Source of the DNA: Liolophura sinensis
Taxonomy: Eukaryota > Mollusca > Polyplacophora > Chitonida > Chitonidae
Length of the DNA stretch: 64,000 nucleotides
Direction of reading: 5' to 3'
Assembly: GCF_032854445.1 (NCBI RefSeq)
Contig: NC_088295.1
Location: 63,471,249-63,535,248 of the forward strand
How positions within the stretch are numbered: the first letter of the stretch is position 1; every line of letters begins with the position of its first letter. Of this stretch, positions 15,201-30,200 are shown piece after piece. Below the pieces are notes generated by a model. That model was given only the letters and a program-made list of their open reading frames with translations, was not told the DNA's origin and searched no databases. The position numbers and the translations under genes were made by a program.

Positions 15201-18200
15201 GTGTAAAACCAACACTCAAAAAATAATCTGTTAAATTTTACAGAAAGTCTGTTGTTTGAGTGATGCTATAGAATGCATTTTGTTATTATAACACAATACT
15301 CTGTCATATTCAACATAATATTCAGTTAGTCTAATAGAGTTTTTATGTTGAATTGTCAGAATATATGTGTTATGTTTAACAGAGCAATCTGCTGCAATAG
15401 CAGAATACATTCTAGTATCACGTAGACAACAGGTTTCTGTTAAAATGAGCAGATGAATTTTTGGAGTGTATGGTGTAGCAAAACTTCGTAAAAAAAACGC
15501 TTTCCGAGTGGATCCAATAGCTCGTTATCTGCATTACTCAGGACGGCATTGCAAATGTCAGGCCTGCTTAATCCTGATTTTCTCAGGATTTGGTCCGATT
15601 TGCATTAAGTCCTAGTAAGATGACATCCGTGAAGTTTTTGTCCATATCCGGAATGCCAGTTTTCTACGCAGATCGCGACACTCCTTAGAGCAAACAGTTT
15701 CTTGTTCTTTGAGAGGATGTACTGCGAAGATCTTCGAAAAACCTACCTTAAGAGGATTTTGTTACACCGCGTCAACTTTAAGCCATAACCCTTATCTCCC
15801 AATAAACCGATCTTTAAACTAGAAGCTGATAATGTCATAAGTGGGGCTGTATGCTGAAGGCAAACTCATAGGCTTATTATCCAGGATGCACGCTCTATCA
15901 TCTAACTCTCCACAAAACACTGTACAACATTAATCCGCCGCCTACCTGGAGAGGTTAATAACTCGAAATTACACATTCCAATGACTGGATGACCTTTTTG
16001 CAGACAAATAGAGCCAAATAAAACTTGCCAGGATCGTAATTAATTCCAGGGCGATTTGGTGGATATCAAATGTACCAGGTGAAAACTGATTGGCAATGAT
16101 TTGTCGTCTCCGGGCCTCCAACTCAATACATGATTGATCAGCTCATTATTTTACTATAAAACTTTTCAAAACGCCCTGCAAGGCAAGGCTTATTAATTCT
16201 AGGTGAGTTAGTTTGGGAACGTCGAAATCAAATCAAGCAGCTGGACAATACTGCTAGGCCATGCATTGTGGCCAACTTTAAGGCTTTAAACTTCTCGATA
16301 CTTATTTTGTTGACCAAGAAAAATCCTCTATAATCAAATTCATAACTTTCTTTATATATGCTAGCTGTATACAGTTATATAAACGTGAGTCATAAGTAAA
16401 GATCAGGCGTTAGAAACTGAAATGTTGGCTGGTCAAATTTCCAGTTCCTGGGCTAACCTTATCTCAGTAGGAAAGGATTTATTACAGTTTAGGTTTATTT
16501 CGGTTCTAGTAAATTTATTTATTATTAAGAATCCGAAACATTGGTGATTCGATTCATGTATCAAATTCATTTACCAAATAATTAATCGGTAACAGAGGTA
16601 GTTCATGTGACACGTGTTTTATTCTGGCAGTTGAAACCGTCATTGGCATAGCAATACTACCTAATAAACAATGTGATACATTTGAATTCCCACGACTGAA
16701 ACGACTTTCAGGAATCGTGTTATGAGACAGATGTCTTTGCTCTGTTCTCATTTCTCAGTGATATTCCTTAATTGTTCCCAATTTGTTATGTTTTTTCATA
16801 TCGACGGATTCATAAATCAGCCGAGGAGGGTCACTGTCAACTACAGTCTTCCGTCTTCTGACAACACCCACATGCAAGACTATTAATCATTGATGGCCCC
16901 TGGGCCTGAACAAATACTTGGGATGTTTTTAAGGAAGAATCGAGAAATTGAGAATGTTTCTCAACTAAAATAATTTTGGGCGAAGCTGTGTAGTCTATTG
17001 CTCATTTCTGTTTTTGCAGTGACGCTTGGATGGCAGATTGGTAATGTAGTACTCGTGTATTACTAGAGAACAGTGGCCAATCCAGCTTGAACCCGAGTTG
17101 CCATTGCGCGAGAAAAGTTACCTCATTGCTCAAGGAGTCATCGTTTGCTCGTACTCCAATTTGATCTCTAAACACATATCATATAGTATGTGTTGATAGT
17201 TTAAATTTGAGCAAGAGCAAATGAGAGCGCCTTTGCCCATTACATTTTATAGTTTTGCATAGACTGGATTTACATTTGTGTTATAAAGTTACGATATTTA
17301 AACAAACACCTGAAATCCGAGACACAAGGCTGCTTATTTTGTTAAGAAAAGCAATAAAAATGGCATAGACTTTCGAAAGGAGAAATACATATTTTAATTG
17401 CAGACTGAATGAAGTACGTGCAGGTAAAACTGAGTAAGCAACACGAAGACAGCCAAGGGAACACTTCTTGACCTAAATTGACAATATTGGGAACCATGTA
17501 GAAAGGGACGCATTTAAAACCACACTTTGTGTAAGCTGACTTATACAATATGTGTCACCTTGCAGCGGAGGGTTTAAAACCACGCGTTTATGTTTAAGCT
17601 GCATATCACTTCACTCTCCACGCTTAGAATTACATTTCGGGACGGACGCGTACATTCTCTTACACTCGTGCCAACCCAACAACGTCCGAACATGCGAGCA
17701 GTTTCGTCATTTGTGCCACTTGGCTTCGCATTGTCATAGTGCTGTATGGAGTCGTATACTGGGCTTGTGAATGCTGTCCTTAATGGTTACAGCCAATCAC
17801 AGAGCAAATGCTAACCAAAGATTCAGAAGACCTTAAAAGGATCCTGACAAGCTTTATGCGGGAAGGAAACAGATAGATTGGGTTATGCCATACAATGGCC
17901 GGCTAATGATAACAAGACGCCAGAGTGAGCCGCATCTTCTGTACAAAAACCTATGAATTCTTCTTAACAGCGTGGAAGCTTTGGTACTTTTTTTTTCTTA
18001 TTTTCTCGCTGCACCCTTTGGCATTATAAGTATGCATTGACTGAGAGATTGTCCTTAAGAGTCAAGAAGGCTTTATGCAAAACGTAAGAGAAACTCGTCG
18101 ATTCAGTCCTTGGCCAAATTATTGATCTGCTTATTACACCATGAGGACAGATTTAACAGTGTTTATAGCGTAATTGTAAATGAGCGTATTTCTCATATTA

Positions 18201-21200
18201 ACCCATTTTGATGTTCGAAAGCACAATGCGTTTACTATAATGTTATTAATTTCCAGGGTCGATTGACACGATATCCTCCTTACAGTCGCTTACTGTAAAT
18301 AGCCAAGACACTTTTTTTAACTGCTCAAACAACGGTTTGAATTTTTCATTATAATGGCCGTTTCAGTCTTTTAAAGGAACATACTTGAATTCCGGCTGTT
18401 AAAAGCTTAGCCAGAATAGATTAACTCCTAAGATTTATCTCACCGAACAGAAGGAGCCTTCACACTGTACACGTATATAGAGCTTAATGAAGATTTAAAC
18501 GGTTTTCTCTTTGTTTTTGTGACGTTGTTTCTTTTGTTTGTGTTTTATTCTTGTTTTTGATGTTTTGTTTTATTATTATTATTAAGAAACGCTTTTTCCT
18601 AACCTACTTGCTGTGCAACAATGATGAATATCGCCATTTATATGGGCGTACAATTGTCTTATCGCTCCATCCACATTACATTTATAGTAATCTAATACAG
18701 ATATTTAAAATGCCTTCGTTGATTAATATATATATACACTCTAACGCGGTTTAAGTGGGCTGGAAAATGTCTCTGCTGAAAGCTCTGTTCTATTTTGGAA
18801 AATTTCACCAGACTCTTGTCTCGTTTTGCGTTTAAGTGGCTAAAAGCCTCCCCACCACTTCAACATCGCTTAAAGGCTTGTATGTATATATGTGAGGTCC
18901 ATCTATATATGGACACAGCCGTACTGTTCCATTTGCTGTTACCGCGCACGGTTATCACTGGCGGGCTTTTGCCCTGTACGATACAGACAGGCGACACTTC
19001 GACGTCAGCTTTCTCCTGTTATCAAAATGTCTCCCGCCTGGGTAAATCTTTGTACGAAACGCGACACGGCATACTGATCGGTCACTTTTGTAAAGCTCTT
19101 AATGGGCCGTCTGGAGGCTTCGACTCGACAAATAGCCTAATATGTTTGCAGACAAAGACTGATTCCGCGTTGTCGTTTGCCAGGTGCAAGGAATTTGCAA
19201 TAATAGCATGTTGACGCTCATGCCCTTCTGCCTCGTCTCACTGGAATATATTCCATTGCCTGTGATGGTGGTTTCATATATCTATGCTAATAAAATACAC
19301 ATCGATCCGTCTTGCAGTTTTATTGAAAGTGGACATTTCTTTAACACTAGTTCATCGTGAAACTTATTTCAATGAAACTGATGAAACCAAAGATATGAAT
19401 TTAGTAGAGATACCATCACTAAGTTTCAAAGACATCAATATAGGAGAAAGTCTATCATCAGTTTTCAGTGATATCATTGTGGGAAACCAGAATCAGTTTT
19501 CATTGATGTCCATGTAGGACGGAAACCATCATCATGTTTCAGTACGATCATTGTAGGAGCAAAGTTATTATCTTTTATAAATGACATAAATGTAAGCGAG
19601 AAACTATCACTGATTTTCAGTGGCATTAATGAGGAGAGAAACCATTCTCATTTTTCACTGACCTCAATCCGTTTTTTTATAATAAAAATAACATAAAAGG
19701 TAGAAACCATTATCATTTTTCATTTACATCAATGTAGGCGAGAGAGACCATTATAAGTTTTCACGGATATCAATGTAAGAGAGAAACCATCATTCGTTTT
19801 CATTGACATCAATGGATTAGAAAGACCTTCATCAGTTTTCATTGACATCAATGTAGAAGAAAGAGTCATCAGTTTTCATTGATATCAGTGTAAGAGATAT
19901 ATAATCAATGGAATAAATTATGAAATTCGTTGCCCATGGTAATATCCAACTCGGAAGATATAAAGACGCTAGAGTGTCCTTGATTATCGACCTAGATTAG
20001 GTTTTCCAAATTAAAACCGATCCACCAACTTTCTGTACCAGCACTTTATCATTTCCGTATTTAAAGCGTTTTGTGGAACAGACACAGTGCTGCGAATACT
20101 CGATAAATCTAATGCAAACAGGCCATGACCTAGCTCCTTATCAGTGTTCACGTCGCTCGAGAAAATGATGATTTCTTTGTTTGGCAGCGGTTTAATGTCG
20201 CTTACGACTGATGCACATTTGACACTGTATCACGCAGACACACTATTCTGACAGGACCCAACCAGCACTTGGTTCCTTCTCAGACAAGGGTAGTTTATAA
20301 TCAGATTGCAAGAAACTGAGCTTCCCTCATACCAGGATCTGACATCTCCCTAGGACACTAGTTCCATCCGTTGAACGAAAAAAAAAATGCAAATGTCAGC
20401 CTAGGTTTTCCATAGTCTAGAATCTGAGTTCATTTTATTGTTCATCGTTAACTTGCGACAATCAGCTTTACTCTCATCAATACACAATTCTTTCTAATTT
20501 TATTACCAATAAGGAAGAAAAACAAGTTGAAAATGAAAATAGATAAATGCACAACCCACATAATATTCAAGTTAGAGCATTAGAACTGGTGGTCCGCACT
20601 TTGTATGTTGTATAAAAAAGCAATTGCTGTACCATTGGGATAATTTGTGTCATGAACAGTCGAGCATGAAGTCTTTTGAATTATTAATTACACGTACATG
20701 TATATGTCAACCATACTACAAGTATATATACATTATCTTGGAGTTTTGCTGTGGAGCGTTGGTACTCTGAACAGGAAATTAGGTTCAGAATGAAATGGTG
20801 TGAATACTACATTAATTAATCAGTAAACACTGGTGTAAACTGTCCCTGGCGTGAGGACAAAAATTGAATTTGTTATATTGCCTTTATAATTGACGATTAC
20901 ATCCGGAGCGTGGGTGCGCCGATGGAAACTACCGCTGAATATGGTGGAGTCCCGTCCACGTTGGGTGTTTTGGACCGGTCGATCAAATTTGATTGGGCCA
21001 GACGACAAACCAATCAGTGCGGAGTTCAGCTGACCAGTCGGTCACCACCTAGAATCAATCAGATTATCCGAGAAGCCAGTTAAACTGAAGAAAGTGTGAG
21101 CAGACGATCCTCAAGACCGGATATTACCCGGTGATCAATTTTCGCCTAATCGTCTCGCGGTGTAAAAATTACCACTTACCTAGCTAACAAAGAGCTATTT

Positions 21201-24200
21201 AAAGTTGGGTTCACAGACGAACACGACTGCTGATTATCATGTTATGGCCGCTAATTAGAATCAACCGATAGACATCACTAGGCTCAAATATTCCGTCCTG
21301 GCGTACGTCCCATAGTGCTGCTGATTTGTACTGGATGCCAATGGCATATTGATGAAAGTACCTCTAAATCTTTACTGCATTTCATATAGCATCTAAAAAC
21401 GAATGAAGCGTTTTATTTACATAATACCAGAAATTAGCTGCAGATTAGGCTTACAAAATCTCTTTCCCAAAAACTCGATGATGCGTCCAAAAGACTATCC
21501 ATATAAGGCTCATACACAATCTTCCCCTAAGGTTAATACCGCATTAAAAAAAAGTGTCCCACTTATCTCGTACAAAATCGCTTGACTTCGTGGCCGATCT
21601 TAAAATAACATATATCACAGTCTGGCGAACCACTTCAAACGATATCTTAGAAAGCTGACTTTACGTAAGTGACCAAGTAATCAGAGAAGCAAGGGTTCTT
21701 ACCTCCCACAGTTTCCTGCCCATGTACTTCCTGAGGACATGTATAATGATGGCATTCCCAATAGTTCATGTCACCAGACTCAATTATTTTCTGTCCTTGA
21801 TATTTTCAAGGGAGGAAATTTAGATGGCGATGTCATGGTAACAGTGGTCAAACTAGTATAACGGTTCAATCTTCCCCACGGGTCAGAGGAGCAGATCCTG
21901 AATGTTTTATTGGAAAATTGGCCTAGAGCGTGTGGTTGTCAGGATAATTTTCGAAAAGCTATACATTTCTAAGCAACCATTTAACGGTTCACTATTCATG
22001 GCATTTTGGTTAGGCCTATAAAGCCATTCTACACACTGATAACGTTTTCTGAAGAACTATTTGAAACCATTTAGTTGATGATTGCATCTGTCGGTATCTT
22101 TTGCAACTATAAAAGACTTCAGTATAAAGGGAAAAAGAGCAGCGACGGCTGTGTGGTATAGTTGGCAAAGGGTCACACCTACACGATGCTAACGCGTAAA
22201 TCCAGCCCGTTGTCAGTTTGCTTCAGTTACAGTTAGGATATTATTCTGACTGTTCAGTGTGAAAGGTTGGTCGAGCCTCCGATTCGGGAACGGTAGATCC
22301 AGGGTCAATCCTGGGCCGAATCACACCTAAGACTTTGAAAGAGGAAGTTGTAACTTCCTCGCTATGCGTTCAGCGTGAAGGGGATAGTGCAACGACTGGT
22401 TGACCAGTATCAGTATAATGGCTCGGGTGGGGCGTCTTACTTGCCTTCGGTAAGGCGTCTCAATGAAGCAGCATTAGATAAAAGAACGGTGGAAATCCGT
22501 CCTGCAACAAGGAGGCACATTACATGCACTCTAAGGATCCCTTCGTCGTCATACGACTGAAAAATTGTTAAGAACGACGTTAAACCCCAAGCACTCACTC
22601 ACTCAATGTATAAGCTTCAGAACCAATCGTCATTGGCTTTGCTCCACATAAAACCCATGGATGCGCAGAAAAGAAAACGAAAACAAAGAAGATTAACAGC
22701 CGCGTGGATAATTATATAAGAATAGTATAAGGAGTTTCGGGGTCCTCCGTGGCCGAGAAGGTTAGCACACCAGCGCAGCGCAATGGCCCTGGAGCCTCTC
22801 ACCAATGCAGTCGCTGTGAGTTCAATTCCAGCTCATGCTGGCTTCCTCTCCGGTCCTACTTTGGAAGGTCTCTCAGCAACCTGTGGATGGTCGTGGATTT
22901 CCCCCGATATTCCTCCCACCACAATGCTGTCCGCCGTCGTATTAGTGAAATATTCTTGAGTACAACGTGAAACGCCAACCAAATAAATAAATAAATAAAT
23001 TCATTTTCAGGCACTCAAACGGATTTCGTGAGTTTGAATGTTTAGTTAATTGTGTCTAGGGTCGTTTCTACTATTCACGTGACAGTGTACCGTTGATTTA
23101 TTTATTTATTTGATTAGTGTTTTACGCCGTACTCAAGACTATTTTCACGGCGGCCAGCATTATGGTGGGAGGAAACCGGGCGGAGCCCGGGGGAAACCCA
23201 CGACCATCCGCAGGTTGCTGGCAGACCTTCTCACGTACGGCCGGAGAGGATGCCAGCATGAGCTGGACTTGATGTACCGTTGAAGCATATAGGTCGCTTC
23301 CAATACACCGACATATTTATAGTCCTGCGTTATGCTCTTCAAACCACCGGTGTAAAAAGACAACAGACATTTTGTCCTACCCATCTACAGTGTAGCGGCA
23401 CCGGGAGACCGGGACTTCCTGTTGACTTATAGGATATGCAACAAGGCAGGAAAGTACAAGAATTGATAGTGTGAAAGGTTTGGGCATGGCCCGACTCTGA
23501 ATTGAACACGAGTTTTCCAGCCACCAGATAGAGAATCTCCGCACTTCTGAGAGTTTCATGCCGTCGGTGTTTATGTAAATAGAAACAATGCATTTCCCCT
23601 GCTTTCTTTTCTGTACAATTTGGTTTGACGGCTGGTATATACGAATGTCTGTTTCAACGCATAAATTCAGGATTTCGTTTAAGACGTGGAAGACCATGCA
23701 TGTCCCACATAAAAATGTTGTCCGGCGAACTTGTCCACGTTATAGAGGTCGTTCACTCCGGGAATTCTTACCTATAATGCACTTGACGTCACTGTATAAA
23801 AGGCAACTTCTTGGTGGTATAGCGACAGTGAAAAAAAGAAATAGTGCATGTAATCAAATGTTCTTATTTAAACCAGTGGACGACTCCCATTGTATATAAG
23901 ACAGGGGAAATAATGGACTGTGCCCTTGCCTTGGTTGTAGAAGAGCCACGCCAGAATAGTATTACATATGCAACATGCTGGTGCTATGCCAAATCCTTTA
24001 CCTCCAGTCTTACAAAACCAGAGTGCCATTACATACCGATTTATCAGCGTTCACAGGATAACAATGTTACTAAAAGCATTTGTAAATGTAGTGGGAAACA
24101 GAATTCGAGCAAAACACCAAAATAACCAGGGTTCACGGTTGATACACTGTATAAAATCGATCCTTCATTGATCGCTACCTCTTCATGGTCTGCTACGGTC

Positions 24201-27200
24201 CCACAGACATAGACAAATTGTGAGATAAATAATCATACTAGATAGCTTTTATCTGACACACATGGTGTTTACCGCTGGCGTTTACCGTATGAATTAACCC
24301 ACCGGCATCAGTCTACACTCTGGAATTTGTCAGTCGCCTTCGACAGCGAGTACATGGGACGGTTCGCCATATCTGTGGGCTGTAAATCATGTTATAGCTT
24401 ATTTTAAGCCAGCAGCAGTGGCCAATCTCGAAAGGCTTCTTAAACTCAATTTCTCGAAAAAGTTCTTTCGAAAATGACGTTGTCCAGACAGTAATGTAAA
24501 AAGCAGCAATTTACGAGATATCAGATATGAAAGATTTATTTACGAGGTATTTGGAAATTGATCCAGTATTGTACAAATCCCCACACCAGTCACCGATTCC
24601 ATTTATCTGAACCAAATGCCTTACTATGCAATTAAGATAAAGGATAAGATAAGATTGCATATACTATGCAATTAAGATAAAGGATAAGATATCACCCTAA
24701 TTTAAGAGGGGAGGGTTGACAATGTTGATCAATATTATCTCTATACCGCAGTTAATTTACTATGAAAAGACACAAGTAAGTAGTGTGTACAGTACAGAAA
24801 GTTAAAATCTATCCAATTTAACCTCGTTCTTAACTGTCTGGCATACTTCAGTAAGATTTTTTTATCCCTCTGAGGTACATTTTGTAGCATGGGATGAAAT
24901 AATCGAGTCTATATAGGTCAGCATAAAACCCAAACAATTTATCATCAACTTATTACTTTCCCTCCCACACAACAACCTAACGGTACCACTCTGCCATACC
25001 TGATTGGATTGGATAAAGCTAGGCGCTTCTACTATCCTCAGAGGTTATATGTATAGGCCAAATATTCCTCTGTACGATGTCAGTACACTGTGGTTGGATG
25101 GGGTGTCTTGCCTGGCGTCTTAGCCATAGTGTTCCACTGAGGCATACCTATGAATTTAATGACATCGAAACCCACTTTCTGCACGGAAACACAGTCGTGA
25201 TGTGAAAGGACGAAAGCAGCTTATATACACATTCACCTGTAGGTTATGTTATAGCGCTGTGCAGGGATGCAAGACCGTTTGTGATAACAGCGATTTGAGG
25301 TTTACTGTTACTTTCATACAGTTTTTAATTTAACGGCTCAATAAGTATGAAATCCGCCTGCAACTATAGAGTTGTTTACGTATTTAACCTCTCTTTGACT
25401 TAATATTTCCTTCCAAAATGTGTTTTATAAAAACTACTCTTCTCACAATTATACTGATTTTCTTATAAGCATCTCAACGATGTGCAAATAAATTTTTGAT
25501 GAAATCGAAGACATTATGTGAATTGTTACTTATTTTCGTCTAACTTAATGTTTCAGTGCAGCTAAAGGTTTTCATATACGCGCTGAAACCCAAGACGTTG
25601 CAATCCATATGCTGGTAATGCCTTAGACTCGATTTAACTCGGTGTTATAAAATCGTGGCTCTTGGTGTAAACCGCCATTTGATTTATTTCATTTGTTTCA
25701 TTGGTGCAACACTCCATGTACCCAGGAATGGTTCACTTATACTGGCATGGTCAAGTTTAACCTATGGAAGAGGAGTCTAAAAGCCTCAGGATAAACCTCT
25801 GCTCTTCGCCGTAGGTACCTGACAAACCTCCTTACCTAAAGCCTGCTACCCCATTTGCTGATATGAGAGAAACGCATTTGCTGATAAGCCAGCGAGGGCC
25901 TCCATAATATCTGCTGCCTTGTAGTGTTTACGATCAGTGAAAATTCATCATGACTTCTACCTCGATTACTTCCCAGATTAACTCGGACACTGAATTCGTG
26001 CTGGACACGAGCGGAAAGTTCATCCAGTATGACACTCTGCACAGCGATCCCCGTTACCTCACGATGGAGGAGGGTCATCTACCGACACGACATTCCCCAA
26101 GCGGTAGGCATTCACCGATACAGGAAGAGAGTGACCGCGGCAGCCCTACATCAGTGGGATCAGCCTCTGTCGGTAAGTATACATGCAGGACCCCCCTCCC
26201 TACCTCCCCTCTTCCCATACCGCCTTGAACTACAATTAATATCAGAGGAGTTGTGAGGTTTCCTGGAAATTAACGAAGGCATGTAAACTTGTCCTGCAAT
26301 ACCTGAGATATTCCAAACGTTTGACCTGTTGCTATATCCAGCTGAACCCAGCCTTCTTCGTGATTAAACTATTCTGTGTTGTTTCCATTTATAACATTAA
26401 CAATATTGTTTACGATTTCAACAAAGACTTATACGAAGTAGGCGTAAAGCTTTTCCTAGGACTCCTGCTTGTAATCTTTTCTTCCGCCCTCGTGTAGATA
26501 AAGATGAAATGCTCGCCCGGTCTTTGAACGTCAAAATGAAGACTTTACAAAAAAAACAATTAAATAAATGAATTGATTAATGATTTAAGTCATTAGTTTT
26601 GCTAGTTTTTTGCCTGTAGGTGCACAATGTTGCTCTCAAATGGATATGAAGTTCCATAATAATGTCGTTTGCCAGGCACTTAAAATGGTGTACTTAACAG
26701 GTGTATTTAACAATTGTTTAACAACCATATACACAGCAAAAACTGATAGGCATATACATGGTAAAATAAAAACGGCTATTTGTCCACTATAGTAGACATG
26801 TCATTTGTTTTCTATAAAACACCAGTGTTTTGGACAAAACGTGGAAATGATTTACTGAAAACGTCAGTGGTATAAAAAGGATGCCAGCCATGTTTAAAAA
26901 AAACAATATATGCGTGTATAGTCTCACCATATACATGTAACGCGTTTATGGATAAGACGTCTGCATTCAAATAAAAACAGAGGGGCGTTTGCACATTGAT
27001 GCGCATGTTTTTATAAATACATGTAATGTGTGGTTAATATTTACAGTGTAGACATTTTTGTGGTCTTCCATAGCCCTGTAGTTAACGTGTTATAGCGCAG
27101 CACAGTGACTCTGAATTACGGCGGGTTTTATTATACGGGTGGATGAAATTGCAGTCTTCAGGCTATACCACCGTTCAAGTCCAGCTCATGCTGGCTTCCT

Positions 27201-30200
27201 CACCACTCGCACGCGGCAAGATTTTCCCGCGGGATCTGCCCGGTTTTCTCCCACCATAATGCTGGCAGCCGTCGTACAATAGAAATATTCCTGAGTACAG
27301 TATAAAAAAAGCAAATAAATAAATGAAATATATATCACCATTCTGATATTTCTTCACTTTGTGGGAAACTTTATATACCAGACATTCTCATACTTTTATA
27401 ACGTTTATAACGACGCGAAAAGCTGGAATTGAATTCTGTCCTCACCATAGGCTCTCTCTTTGTCTCTCTATGAGTGAGGTTAATTCCTTAATGATGCGAT
27501 GAAGGACATTCTGTATCTTACACACGTTGTTTGCTGACATTCCAGTGTCGGAAGTGTCAGAAATCGGACATGGACTTCAACGAGCTATGTCATGTGACAG
27601 CGTTGCTTCAGACTCCTCAGTTCTGGAAATGCAGCCGGACATGCCAAAAATGGGTCAGCTTGAAGTGGGTCTCGAATATGACGGGTCTGTGACATTTGTT
27701 ATCACTGGATATATGGTATTTTTTTTATAGTTTTGCATGGTCCTTTTTGAACATAGTTTATTTTTTCATTGATATATCTTTATGTATTTGTCGTATGACT
27801 GTTTTTTTTTTCAACTATTGGATGCCACATCGAATAATTTTCCACTTACACGATTACAGTGAGTTTTTATTACAGGTGGACGAAACTGTAGTGTCCGGAA
27901 TAAACCACCGATTCTTGGAAGTGACTGGCGAACTTTCCAACGTTCAACGTAAATATATGCATATAAAATTGGCGATAGATAAGTGCGTCTTCGGCGGATG
28001 TTAGACTGTTCAAAAAGGCACTGGAACGTCGTTGACTGCTTATTGCCACCAAGGCCCCACGATCAGTGAGGACGGGAGTATCCATAAATCTCCTGCCCAA
28101 AGCTGGGATTGAACCCATATCTCGATTGCCCTAGAGATTGAAAAAAGGGTCTTAACTTTTTACTTGACCGCGCTACCAGCGATACGTTCTATGGAGCTGT
28201 CACAACGCCGTGTCAAGCCCATTGACCTTGTATCTCATTGCTGGACATGTAGGTCGTAATGGACGTTATGTCAGGCGCACGTAGCTTGTTATCGCTTTGC
28301 AAAGAACGGGCCCCTGTTCGCACACAAATCATCATCGCAAAAGCAGGAATGAATAGGAGAGTATACTGCTTGGGTCTGAATTACTTTATACGGGAAATAT
28401 TCCCGATTACCGTTATGATGTATGAGCTTTAAAATGATTGGTTTACCTGGTGGCCATTATATGACCATTATACATAGATGCATGGTGCTAACCTTTATTT
28501 CACTTATACCACGTCATTATGGACTATCCTCTTCTGTCTGGTTTCAAAATGGTATCTGTTGATGATAATACACTTTGTGTTCAGCATGTCTCCGCGAGAA
28601 TCCAACTGGACGACTGATTATGGTATTATTATACAGCCATATCGTGGCGACGAATCCTACCGACGTCATTACATAATTATTGAGAAGCTATCAAACTGGC
28701 GAGTATTAATACATCTATACGCTTATCGGAAGACGGATAGAATTCCAACTGGAATTCAAACAATGCATAGTTTGTGGTGATATTGGTTACAAACAAAAAA
28801 GGGTAGAATTTCATTAATTGTGTTTACTGGCGCGTCTTCCATAAATGCAGAAACTCTGATTTTGTCCTCTGGTAGAAATCTATCATTTAATATAGCATCT
28901 ATCAAGAAGATAATCTGTTGTCAATAAATAAGACATTATTTTGATATGTTGATTGGAATTTTGGAGATTAGGCTAAATCATAGGACTAAATCCCATATAT
29001 AACACACCACTGACACTGCATGGTGCGTGTACACATATCCTTTCACTTGTACATGATAAATGTGTTATCAATATCATGTCCTGGATGGTCACACCAGCGA
29101 GTTAACTCCTTTGCTTTTTTTTTCGCCACAGCGAGCTATATCTATCTGAGTCTTTCCGTGTTTGTATGTCACGCTTTAATTTCCGTGCAATGAATGCACC
29201 AGATGTCCGATTTTAATGAAAGAATTGTTTACAGGTTGATTTTGCGAAAGCTCTAAGTTTGGCAAGCATCCCGATACGTGAATAAGTTTTTGCGTTTTTA
29301 AGTATTTCCTTCAATTTGATTGGTTGTCGGTTGCCGTGCAACAATTGCTTTAGATCTTGTCCGATTTCATGTTGTTGCCTTTCAGATGAATTTCGAAACT
29401 AGCTTGCGCTATGCACATGTTTTGTCTATTTTCTTTTTACTTGATATATAAATTCTATAAATTTGCTAGTTTTGTTGTTATTGACTGCATAGTTCGAAAA
29501 CCGTTCTGCTCATCGCTATATATGCATGTGTTCAATTCTTCATTTGTCTCTGGTGGTTACAGTGAAGCCTCTGAACTGGCCGTCAGCGTTATCCAAGCCA
29601 GAGACCTGACGGCGAACCAATATACAGGTACTCTGGACACGTACGTCCGAGGGGTCATCATTCCAGACTCCGATGCCAAGTTCCAGACAAAGGTATTATT
29701 GGAGAGATAGCATCGTTAACAACTTACATTAGCTGAGTAGCTATATACAGGCGACGATAACACTCCACACTTGTCTGTCATGAGTGGACACTTATTGAAC
29801 ATCGTGAAGTTACGATATAGAACTATAGCACTTACAGCCTCAAGCTCATTAATTTAAAGTAGGATTCAAGGATTTTGTTATACTGTGGCGGCCAGGTTTA
29901 TGGGTGAAGGTATAAGCGCAGTGCGCGGTGTCAACCCCCTCCCCCCTCGGACTTAAGCCCAGCCAAACCAGAGAGAGCTGGATTGAAGCCTCTCATCATT
30001 GCTCGAGAGCCCATCGAAACAGCGTGATTGTTTCGTATCTGAGGTTCAACAAAGGCGGGCATTTTAAAGTTTGATCCTATTGTGAAGGTGAATTTAACTT
30101 TAACACTTATGTTAAACATATTTCCTTATATCAGAACATGGCACTTTCGGAACTATTGGCGAATAGAGCTCAGTGACCGAAATAGCCTTGTCTTTATAAT

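Larger units (their letters stand above)
9294..25976 (+). other. SYT12: SYT12 intron 1 (16.7 kb), repeat-rich
   Basis: No coding exon was recognised inside. It carries three related foldback MITEs (12768-13049, 14569-14815, 15211-15470), a roughly 40-bp tandem repeat (19404-19897), SINEs at 13248, 22140, 22741, 23096 and 25678, a 40-bp-period duplication (24622-24690) and perfect hairpins at 10768 and 12063. An intron this long just after the start codon is a usual place for enhancers, but I can point to no specific element. Confidence 0.8.

Noticed and set aside
18795-19214. 139-codon ORF on + with several Cys and Leu
   Set aside because: No domain or repeat motif, no convincing splice context, composition like translated AT-rich intron DNA; chance ORFs of this length are expected in 64 kb.
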